Source: CADCTB01 sp035494015 (GTDB taxonomy: Bacteria > Actinomycetota > Acidimicrobiia > Acidimicrobiales > AC-14). Taken from it: a stretch of DNA of 64,000 nucleotides. Each line of letters begins with the position of its first letter. Position 1 is the first letter of the stretch. The position numbers and the translations under genes were made by a program. Location of the stretch: contig DATJHJ010000089.1 of the NCBI GenBank assembly GCA_035494015.1, positions 1 to 64,000 on the forward strand, written 5' to 3'. This document shows, piece by piece, positions 57,602 through 64,000 of this stretch. The notes below the pieces were generated by a model. It was not told the DNA's origin. It worked only from the letters and a program-made list of their open reading frames with translations, and ran no database searches.

Positions 57602-58450
57602 ATGAGCCCGGACTCGACCCCCGAGGAGCAGTTGCTGGCCGCGGCCACGGCCGGTGACGGTGCCGCGGTGACCGCGGCGCTGAAGGCGGGTGCCGACGTC
57701 GACGCCGCCGACTTCAACCGCCGGACTGCGCTCATGCTCGCCGGCACGAATGGGCACCTCGACGTGGTCAAGCTGTTGCTCGCCGCCGGCGCCCACGTCG
57801 ACAGCCCGGACGCCAGCGGCCGGACGCCACTGATGGAGGCGTCGATGCGCAGCGAGGTCGACATCATGCAGGCGCTGCTCGATGCGGGCGCCAACGTGAA
57901 CCTCGCCGCCGCCCTCGGCGAGACGGCCCTGATCCTGGCCGCAAGCGCACGGGCCCGGGACACGGTGCCCATCCTGCTGGCCCACCATGCAGATCCCAAT
58001 ATCGCCGACCGCGACAAGAAGACCCCCCTGATGTGGCTCGTCGACCTCCAGTTCCACCGTGGCGGCATCCCGGTCGACGTGATCAAGCCGCTGGTGGTGG
58101 CGGGCGCGGCCCCGAACGCGCAAGACAAGTTCGGGAGGACCGCGCTGCTGTGGGCGGTCAAGGGCGACCTTTCGTCCTCCGTTCGGCCTGCGGTGTTGAA
58201 GGAGCTGGTGGACAACGGCGTGGACGTCAACCGGCACGACGACCATGGCGAGACGGCGCTGTTCGGCCTGGCCCGGTACATGGACGACACCCTCGACCTG
58301 GACGACGGGCGGGCGTGTGTCGAGGTGCTCCTCGCCGCGGGCGCCGATCCGAAGGCGAGGAACGCGGACGGCAAGACCGCCCTCGGCGTGGTGCCGGCCC
58401 GGAACAAGCTCGTGGTCGACGAGCTCAAGAAGCTGGGCCTGCAGCTGTAG
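57602..58450 (+). CDS. Ankyrin-repeat protein
   Basis: A 282-residue protein made of about seven ankyrin repeats: NRRTALMLAGTNGHLDVVKL, GRTPLMEASMRSEVDIMQAL, GETALILAASARARDTVPIL, KKTPLMWLVDLQFHRGG, GRTALLWAVKGD, GETALFGLARYM and GKTALGVVP. No signal peptide. Such proteins bind other proteins; no catalytic domain. A good Shine-Dalgarno (AAAGGAG) precedes the ATG. Confidence 0.9.
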   Translation: MSPDSTPEEQLLAAATAGDGAAVTAALKAGADVDAADFNRRTALMLAGTNGHLDVVKLLLAAGAHVDSPDASGRTPLMEASMRSEVDIMQALLDAGANVNLAAALGETALILAASARARDTVPILLAHHADPNIADRDKKTPLMWLVDLQFHRGGIPVDVIKPLVVAGAAPNAQDKFGRTALLWAVKGDLSSSVRPAVLKELVDNGVDVNRHDDHGETALFGLARYMDDTLDLDDGRACVEVLLAAGADPKARNADGKTALGVVPARNKLVVDELKKLGLQL

Positions 58451-58571
58451 TCCTGGCACCAGCAGCGTTGTGGGCCACTTCGGAGGTAGGCCCCATGCCC
58501 CTGACAGGCCACCGGCTGATCCTTGGATCGTCGCCCGGATCCGCCGGGACGGCCGATCAAGGAGCAAGCAC

Positions 58572-59018
58572 TTGTACCCCTTCAAGAAGGCCATCGCCGG
58601 AGGCGCCCTCGTCGCCGGCCTCGGCGCCGGCGCGTTCGGCGCCACGTGGCTGACCGGGACCGCCGGCGCCCAGACCACGCCGACGGCGCCCGCCGGCCAG
58701 CCGGCCAACGTCGACCCCAGCAAAGGCGGGCACGTGGGCGCCAACGGCGTGACCGAGACCCTCCTGACCGGGGACACGGCCGCCAAGGTCAGCGCCGCCG
58801 CCCTCGCCGCCGTTCCCGGCGGGACGATCCAGCGGGTCGAGAACGACGCCGAGGGCGCCGTCTACGAGGCCCACATGCTGAAGCCCGACGGTACGCCCGT
58901 CACCGTGAAGCTGGATGCCAGCTTCGACGTGACCGGCATCGAGTCCGGCGGCCCCGGTAGCGACGGCCACGGCGGCCACGGCGGCCAGCCGCGAGGGGCA
59001 GCCCAGCCGACCTCGTAG
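58572..59018 (+). CDS. Exported PepSY-like protein
   Basis: A 148-residue protein with a signal or anchor (AIAGGALVAGLGAGAFGATW) and a PepSY-type half: TAAKVSAAALAAVPGGTIQR, then GAVYEAHMLKPDGTPVTVKL. The C-terminal tail is Gly/His-rich (GHGGHGGQ), suggesting metal binding. The TTG start is set by AAGGAG 7 nt upstream. A hairpin terminator follows. Confidence 0.75.
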   Translation: MYPFKKAIAGGALVAGLGAGAFGATWLTGTAGAQTTPTAPAGQPANVDPSKGGHVGANGVTETLLTGDTAAKVSAAALAAVPGGTIQRVENDAEGAVYEAHMLKPDGTPVTVKLDASFDVTGIESGGPGSDGHGGHGGQPRGAAQPTS

Positions 59019-59049
59019 TGCCCGTGCCTGCCTGAGCTGAAGCCGAACG

Positions 59050-59077
59050 GGATGGGCGCCGGTGGGCGCCCATCCCC
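59050..59077. terminator. Strong hairpin between convergent genes
   Basis: Perfect 12-bp stem, arms GGGATGGGCGCC and GGCGCCCATCCC, loop GGTG. It is 31 nt after the PepSY-like gene and 11 nt from the convergent DJ-1-like gene end. Confidence 0.75.
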
Positions 59078-59087
59078 TCGCGGGCAT

Positions 59088-60215
59088 TTACAGACGCGGT
59101 CGCTTGACCTCTTCGGCGGTGGGCTCGTGACCGCGCCGGTCGCCGTCTATTACGAACTTCTCCGGGAGCTGACCCTGCCCGTGGAGCTGCGCCAGGGTCA
59201 GCAGGGCGGCGGGATACCCGTCCGGGGTGGTGCGAGCGCTGATGTAGGGACCATCGGCGACGGCCATGTAGGGCGTCCCGTCCTTGGACAGGAAGCCGCC
59301 CGTGGGGCCGGTGTACTGCTTGATCATCTGCTCCAGCGTGAATACGGCGGCGCCGTAGTTGGGACCGTACTGGCCCTCCGCCACCACGTCCGCGGTGAAG
59401 TCCGTGTAGTCGTCCTGCTCCGAATGACCGGTGACCAGGCGACCCCAGACGAGCGGGACATCCGTCTCCGGGTCGGTGGCCTGGATCAGCACGGAGACCC
59501 CGTAGCAGATGGCGGCGACCGGCCGCTTGAGCTCGGTCATGATCTGGATGAGCGGGCGAACCGATGTGTTCCCGCCGAGGTCCATGTACGCGCCGGCGCC
59601 GCCCACGATGAACACGGCGGCGTACTCGCCCGCCTCACGCAGGCCTGCGGCCAGCTTCTCGCGGAAAGCCTCGCGAGCCCCCTCCCCGTCGTGCGGCCGG
59701 GGCGTCGGGGGCAGCCACTCCCCGAGGCTGCGGGGCTGGTTCAGTCGCTGCCCGTCCTCGGTGGTGGGGTCGTTGTACAGCTCGCCCAGGGCCGCCTCGG
59801 CCTCGGAGACCTGCGCCGCGTTCCACGCCTGGTCCTTGAAGGTCGTGTCGACGCTCACCGGGTAGACGAACGGCCGGTTGCCTCGCGGGGTGACATAGTC
59901 CACCTGGTAGCCGGCGGCCCGAAAGACCCGGTCGGGCAGGGTGAGCTCGGAACTCCAGTACCCGTGCTCGGGAATGACGGCCAGAACCTTGCCCGGGTTG
60001 TCCGGGATGGTCACCTTGACCCCGGTGAACCGCTCGATCTCGCCGATGAGGAAGTCCTTGTCGAACGTTCCGTCGACCATCCGCTGGGCGATCTCCCCGA
60101 CAGGGGCCTTGTCCTCGAACTCCATCTTGGGGAACACGACGGCCCTGGCATGGCTGTCGGCAATCCTCTCGGCCACCTCCCCCGGGGACCGCTCGACATT
60201 CTGTGCTTGTTCCAT
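59088..60215 (-). CDS. DJ-1/PfpI-like (Hsp31-type) protein
   Basis: A 375-residue class-I glutamine-amidotransferase-like protein. Glu in VIPEHGYWSSELTLP and nucleophile Cys in VAAICYGVSVLIQ, with VFIVGGAGAYMDLGG, give the DJ-1/PfpI layout. Long insertions match Hsp31-like chaperone/deglycase relatives, which act on glyoxal-damaged proteins or as stress chaperones. ATG at 60215; opposite the DUF1330 gene. Confidence 0.83.
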   Translation of the reverse strand: MEQAQNVERSPGEVAERIADSHARAVVFPKMEFEDKAPVGEIAQRMVDGTFDKDFLIGEIERFTGVKVTIPDNPGKVLAVIPEHGYWSSELTLPDRVFRAAGYQVDYVTPRGNRPFVYPVSVDTTFKDQAWNAAQVSEAEAALGELYNDPTTEDGQRLNQPRSLGEWLPPTPRPHDGEGAREAFREKLAAGLREAGEYAAVFIVGGAGAYMDLGGNTSVRPLIQIMTELKRPVAAICYGVSVLIQATDPETDVPLVWGRLVTGHSEQDDYTDFTADVVAEGQYGPNYGAAVFTLEQMIKQYTGPTGGFLSKDGTPYMAVADGPYISARTTPDGYPAALLTLAQLHGQGQLPEKFVIDGDRRGHEPTAEEVKRPRL

Positions 60216-60366
60216 ACGTCCTCCTCGAGGATTTCTGCGGCGATCGTGCGCGCCCCCCGGGCCGCGAGCCAGGGACGCACCACAGGGCTAGTGTGTCCGA
60301 GACGCGCCGCCTTCGCATCAGGATCTTACAACTGGCCTCGCTCTGGTCTGGCACGAGGAGGGGTAC

Positions 60367-60675
60367 GTGGCCAAGGGCTATGTGATGTTCACGGAGGGCG
60401 CGATACGCGACCCCGCGTCGATGGATGCCTACGCGCAGCAGTCGTTCCCGACGATGGCCGCCGCCGGTGGCCGGTTGCTGGTGGCGGACGAACGCCCCGA
60501 GGTGCTCGAGGGCGAGTGGCGCGCCAACCGGACCGTCATCATCGAGTTCGACTCCGTGGAAGCAGCGCGCCAGTGGTACCGCTCGCCCGACTACCAAGCC
60601 GCCATTCCCCTTCGCCAGGCCGGGGCCGACACCGACGTCGTCATCCTGGCCGGCTTCGACATGCCCGGTCACTGA
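60367..60675 (+). CDS. DUF1330 protein
   Basis: A 102-residue DUF1330 (dimeric barrel) protein: MAKGYVMFTEGAIRDPASMD, RTVIIEFDSVEAARQWYRSP and DYQAAIPLRQAGADTDVVIL are the family pattern. Unknown function. GTG start after GAGGAGGGG. Divergent from the DJ-1 gene with ~150 nt between. Confidence 0.88.
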   Translation: MAKGYVMFTEGAIRDPASMDAYAQQSFPTMAAAGGRLLVADERPEVLEGEWRANRTVIIEFDSVEAARQWYRSPDYQAAIPLRQAGADTDVVILAGFDMPGH

Positions 60676-60839
60676 CTGTCGCTTGGCGTCTGGCTGACCC
60701 TCGGAGGCCGCTCGCCGTCTCGGATCACGGACCGACCCCGACGGCCGGGCGTCCCGAGCTGAGCAGCACCCGGAGGCTGAGCGCATGATGACGGTCGGCC
60801 ACCACCGAGCGGTTGAACACCGAATGCGCTGCTGAGGGC

Positions 60840-61233
60840 GTGACAAGCATCGTCCGATTCGGCCATGCGGTCGTTCGCGCTGCGATCTAACGAGACGCCC
60901 GGGACGACGAGCGGAGGGCGGTGCACCAGGCACTGGCCCAGGCAGCGGATCCCCGCTTCGATCCCGACCGCCATGGGTGGACATAACGCGTGCACCGTTG
61001 CCGCGACGGGCGTGCGCCCGGAGCCGGCCCGCGCCCACCTCGTCTACGGCGAGTGGTTGCGTCGGGCCGGCCGCCGGGTAGAAGCGCGCGAGCAGCTCCG
61101 GACCGCCCCATGACCTGTTCCTGGCGATACACGTCGAGGCGTTCGCGGATCGCGCCGGTCGAGAGCTGTCGGCGACCGGCGAGGCCGGTCGCCAGCGCGG
61201 CGCCGACACGCTCCGTGACGTCACGCCGGGAGC
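60840..61233 (+). pseudogene. LuxR/LAL-type regulator remnant
   Basis: Three pieces of a large LuxR-family (ATPase/TPR) regulator lie in order: SIVRFGHAVVRAAI-stop-RDARDDERRAVHQALAQAAD, then ARAHLVYGEWLRRAGRRVEA with REQLRTA, and after a +1 frameshift near 61110, LFLAIHVEAFADRAGRELSA. These match the region just before the HTH domain in intact relatives. A TAA interrupts the first piece, a large deletion separates it from the second, and the HTH is missing. Region 60676-60839 before it holds nothing I recognise. Confidence 0.7.
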
Positions 61234-61358
61234 TGCGTGAAGTCCTGCCACGGTGATCCGTGCAACCGCCCTGCAACGGGCCGCCGTACAACGGGCCTCA
61301 GAAAGTGCGTGCTCGCGACGAGCCCGATGCCGGCGCCGTCGATCGTGAAGGAGAACCC

Positions 61359-62360
61359 GTGAAACTCGTCAGCCAACCTCGCGTCCGTGCAACCGTCGCC
61401 GCCGTCGTGGCCCTTGGCCTCGGGGCGGTGGCCTGCAGCGGCGGTTCGTCGTCGTCGAACCGCGACCAAGGGGCCACCGCCACCACCACGGGCGGCCCGA
61501 TCTCCTTGCGCGTCGCCTACGTCCCCGCGACAACTGTGCTCCCCCTCCACATCGCCAAAGCCCAGGGCTTCTTCGCCCAGAACGGCCTGGACGTGACCCT
61601 CACCGAGGCCGCCAACATCTCGGACATCCCGGCCACGCTGGGACGCCAGTTCGACATCGCCCTGGGCACGGCCACCGACCTGATCCGGGCCGGCGCGGCC
61701 GGCGTCGACGTGGTCCAGGTGGCGGGCAACACCACCAGCACCAGCGCCAACCCGTTCGTCAAGCTGATCGTCAAGCCCGACTCGGGCATCACGGATGTCA
61801 CCCAGCTGCAGGGCAAGAAGGTGGGTACACCGACCCTCAGCGGCGTCATCCACGCTGCGGTCAAGTACGCGGTGAGGCAAAAGGGCGGCGACCCGTCCAA
61901 GGTCGGTGGCGTCGAAGCCCCCACGCCCAACCTCCCGGACCAGCTCAAGGCCGGTCAGATCGACGCCGTCGAGGCCCTGGAGCCCATCGCCAGCCAGCTG
62001 ATCAAGGCCGGGAACGTGTCGATTGCCGCTCCCTTCGACGCCATCGCCGACCCCCTGGCCACCAACTTCTGGCTGGCCCAGGGGTCGTGGGCATCAAAGA
62101 ACCGCGCCGCCGTCGATCGCTTCGTCACCTCGCTGAAGCAGGGCCAGGCGTTCATCGACTCCAACCCGACCGAGGCCCGCACCATCCTGCAGCAGTACAC
62201 CAACCTGCCCCAGGCCGTCGCGTCCACCGTCCCCCTGCCCACCTACAACTACGACATCCGCACCGCCGACCTGGACACCTGGGTCAAGGTGCTGAAGGAC
62301 ATCGGCGACTTCAGCGGCCCGGTCGACACCCGCAAGCTCGTCCTGGCACCCGCCAAGTGA
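61359..62360 (+). CDS. ABC transporter substrate-binding lipoprotein
   Basis: A 333-residue NMT1/SsuA-type periplasmic binding protein: lipobox GAVACSG, VAYVPATTVLPLHIAKAQGF, then DIALGTATDLIRAGAAGVDV and GVEAPTPNLPDQLKAGQID. Such proteins serve nitrate, sulfonate, taurine or thiamine-precursor importers. GTG set by AAGGAG. First gene of a coupled operon: its stop overlaps the ATPase start (GTGA). Confidence 0.88.
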   Translation: MKLVSQPRVRATVAAVVALGLGAVACSGGSSSSNRDQGATATTTGGPISLRVAYVPATTVLPLHIAKAQGFFAQNGLDVTLTEAANISDIPATLGRQFDIALGTATDLIRAGAAGVDVVQVAGNTTSTSANPFVKLIVKPDSGITDVTQLQGKKVGTPTLSGVIHAAVKYAVRQKGGDPSKVGGVEAPTPNLPDQLKAGQIDAVEALEPIASQLIKAGNVSIAAPFDAIADPLATNFWLAQGSWASKNRAAVDRFVTSLKQGQAFIDSNPTEARTILQQYTNLPQAVASTVPLPTYNYDIRTADLDTWVKVLKDIGDFSGPVDTRKLVLAPAK

Positions 62361-63184
62361 CGAGTGTCACCATGGCCCGTCCCACGATGACCAAGCCCGA
62401 GGCGGTGGCCGGCACTCCGGCGTGCGAGGTCCGGGGCACGAGCGTCGTCCTCGACTCCAGCGAGGGTCCCAAGCGGATCCTCGCCGGAGTCGACATGGAG
62501 GTCGGTGAGGGGGAGCTGGTGTCGGTCATGGGCCGCTCCGGCACCGGCAAGACCACGCTGCTGCGAGTGCTCGGCGGCCTGCTGGAGGCCACGCCGGAGT
62601 CGACCGTGCGGTTCCACGGCCAGGCTGTGGACGGGCCGCCCGAGGGGGCGGTGTTCGTGTTCCAGAACTACGCCGCCTCGCTGCTTCCCTGGCGCACGGT
62701 CGAGCGCAACGTGGCCCTCGGCCTGGAGGGCAAGGTCGCCAAGGCTGAGCTGCATCGTCGGGTGGCCGCGTCCCTCGAGCTGGTGGGGCTCGGCGACCGG
62801 GCCAAGGACTACCCGTGGCGCCTGTCGGGCGGGATGCAGCAGCGGGTGCAGCTGGCCCGGGCGCTGGCCGTCCGGCCGTCGTTGCTGCTGATGGACGAGC
62901 CCTTCGGCGCCCTGGACGCCCTCACCAAGGGCTCGCTGCAGGACGAGCTGCAGCGGGCCCAGGAGCGGACCGGCGCCACCGTGGTCTTCGTGACCCACGA
63001 CATCGACGAGGCCGTGTACCTGAGCGACCGGATCGTCGTGCTCGAAGGCAGCCCCGCCTCCATCGCCCACCGGTTCGAGGTCGACCTCCCCCGGCCCCGC
63101 CACCAGCTGGCCACCAAGGAGCTCCCCGCGTTCTTGAAGCTCCGCCGAGCGGTCTACGACGCCATCGTCGACACCCGTGAATAG
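62357..63184 (+). CDS. ABC transporter ATPase (SsuB/TauB-type)
   Basis: A 275-residue ATPase: Walker A MGRSGTGKTTLLRVLGG, Q-loop FVFQNYAASLLPW, signature LSGGMQQRVQLARALAV, Walker B LLLMDEPFGALDA, H-loop VFVTHDIDEAV. Of the nitrate/sulfonate/taurine family. Overlaps the permease start by 8 nt. Confidence 0.93.
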   Translation: MTSVTMARPTMTKPEAVAGTPACEVRGTSVVLDSSEGPKRILAGVDMEVGEGELVSVMGRSGTGKTTLLRVLGGLLEATPESTVRFHGQAVDGPPEGAVFVFQNYAASLLPWRTVERNVALGLEGKVAKAELHRRVAASLELVGLGDRAKDYPWRLSGGMQQRVQLARALAVRPSLLLMDEPFGALDALTKGSLQDELQRAQERTGATVVFVTHDIDEAVYLSDRIVVLEGSPASIAHRFEVDLPRPRHQLATKELPAFLKLRRAVYDAIVDTRE

Positions 63185-63953
63185 GGCGACGAGGTCCCTC
63201 CGCCACGTCAACGTCCTCGGCTTGGCGACCATGGTGGCCCTGCTCGGCCTCTGGGAGGTACTCGTCCGCTCCGGGGTGCTGCGGTACCAGTTCCTACCCG
63301 CTCCCTCGGCGATCGTCACCGGGGGGCGGGCCCTGCTGTCGTCCGGGACGCTGGTCCCCGACCTGCTGCACACCCTGGAGGTGACCCTCCTCGGGTGGCT
63401 GGCCGCCAGCGCGCTCGGGATCACCCTGGGCCTGGTGCTCGGCCTGTCGGATGCGGCGTGGCGCTGGTCCATGGCCAGCATCGAGGTCATGCGGGCCATC
63501 CCCCCGGTGACGCTGGTCCCCGTCGCCCTGTTGGTGTTCGGGTTCTCCATCCGGATGGAGCTGATGATCATCGTCTTCGTCGCCGCGTGGCCCGTGCTGG
63601 TCAACGCCATCGACGGCGTGCGCGGGGTCCGCCCCGAGCTGGTCGACCTGGCCCGGACGTTGCGGTGGCCCACGACGACGCGAGTTACGAAGATCCTGCT
63701 GCCGTCGGCCATGCCGTCGATCGTCGTGGGCCTGCGCCTGGCCATGTCGCTGTCGCTGGTGCTGGCCGTGGTCGCAGAGATGATCGGGAACCCGGCCGGG
63801 CTGGGCAACGGGCTCATCCGGTCGCAGCAGGCATTGCAGCCGGGGCAGACGTTCGCCTACGTCCTCACCATCGGACTGCTCGGCATCGGCCTGAACGCCG
63901 CCCTCGGCCTGGCTGCGACTCGAGTCTCGGCAGCAAGCGGGGGGCGGCGGTGA
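63177..63953 (+). CDS. ABC transporter permease (SsuC/TauC-type)
   Basis: A 258-residue permease of six helices with the EAA-like loop DLARTLRWPTTTRVTKILLP. GTG start. Contacts the upstream ATPase. The stop overlaps another start at 63950, so the operon continues out of the window. Confidence 0.9.
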   Translation: MNRATRSLRHVNVLGLATMVALLGLWEVLVRSGVLRYQFLPAPSAIVTGGRALLSSGTLVPDLLHTLEVTLLGWLAASALGITLGLVLGLSDAAWRWSMASIEVMRAIPPVTLVPVALLVFGFSIRMELMIIVFVAAWPVLVNAIDGVRGVRPELVDLARTLRWPTTTRVTKILLPSAMPSIVVGLRLAMSLSLVLAVVAEMIGNPAGLGNGLIRSQQALQPGQTFAYVLTIGLLGIGLNAALGLAATRVSAASGGRR

Positions 63954-64000
63954 CCGTCACTGTGGTCGCCACCCCCACCGATGCGCCCTTCGTCGACCCC
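63950..64000 (+). CDS. Partial CDS, probably a second permease of the operon
   Basis: GTG at 63950 overlaps the permease stop (GTGA); 17 codons are visible (MTVTVVATPTDAPFVDP) before the window ends. Position suggests a second permease or another transport gene; the sequence alone is too short to say. Confidence 0.4.
   Translation, partial: MTVTVVATPTDAPFVDP

Noticed and set aside
60676..60839. Possible gene or regulatory RNA downstream of the DUF1330 gene
   Set aside because: No frame with coding character or clear structure was recognised in this stretch.

Overview
This is a GC-rich, gene-dense actinobacterial chromosome segment. Short intergenic gaps, many GTG/TTG starts and 1-4 nt gene overlaps are visible throughout. 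The gene content fits an actinobacterium, possibly Acidimicrobiia (inference): WhiB7-type regulator, HupB with a Lys/Ala tail, CofC of F420 synthesis, an ImuA'/ImuB/DnaE2 mutasome, an Rv2578c-type radical SAM protein, HTH and ABC families typical of the phylum. Many genes without a Shine-Dalgarno carry a TAnnnT hexamer 6-9 nt before the start codon, so leaderless transcription looks common. No rRNA, tRNA, CRISPR array, transposase or phage gene was seen.

Layout. 1-2.7 kb: a lower-GC block with two secreted proteins, abutting a truncated dnaE2 that kept its LexA box, a 2-TM protein gene and the 3' remnant of a second secreted-protein gene. 2.8-6.7 kb: BNR-repeat sialidase-like lipoprotein, then imuB and imuA'. 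6.7-7.4 kb: PIN-toxin/Phd-antitoxin pair with phased operator boxes. 7.4-14.5 kb: transporter, split arginine-to-proline pathway (ornithine cyclodeaminase plus arginine dihydrolase), RNase HII, CASTOR/POLLUX-type channel. 14.5-21.7 kb: MoxR/DUF58/VWA operon, gpsA, phosphoesterase, cofC, PIG-L deacetylase, hupB. 22-29.3 kb: a nurA-herA-sbcD-sbcC operon of archaeal type, followed by a stand-alone ClpX zinc-finger protein and a HAD phosphatase.

29.3-38.7 kb: DUF2795, hemerythrin, cardiolipin-synthase-like, dienelactone hydrolase-like, an intein-split radical SAM gene with a LexA box, GH43-like protein, a two-component system and whiB7. The whiB7 leader (38.7-39.06 kb) shows an AT-rich WhiB7-type promoter, a small upstream ORF and an attenuator-like hairpin. 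39-41.5 kb: a three-gene overlapping unit ending in a degenerate Doc-like/Clp_N fusion, then a rhodanese-CBS gene with one in-frame TGA. 42.5-50.4 kb: DUF480, DUF2207 and a partner-switching group (two SpoIIE phosphatases, two RsbW-like kinases, ChaB). 51.4-54.1 kb: peptidoglycan enzymes (L,D-transpeptidase and M15 peptidase) from overlapping divergent promoters. 54-61.3 kb: a region with several deletion-riddled pseudogenes among small regulators and stress proteins. 61.3-64 kb: start of a nitrate/sulfonate-type ABC transporter operon that runs off the window.

How the genes work together: DNA damage is the recurring theme. Three promoters (dnaE2 remnant, imuA', radical SAM) share a LexA box exactly 14 nt before the start codon, with a TAnACT -10 between; the end-resection operon, RNase HII and HupB add to it. 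Envelope stress and partner-switching signalling form a second theme. Six or seven palindromic hairpins, in at least two repeated families, sit almost only between convergent genes.
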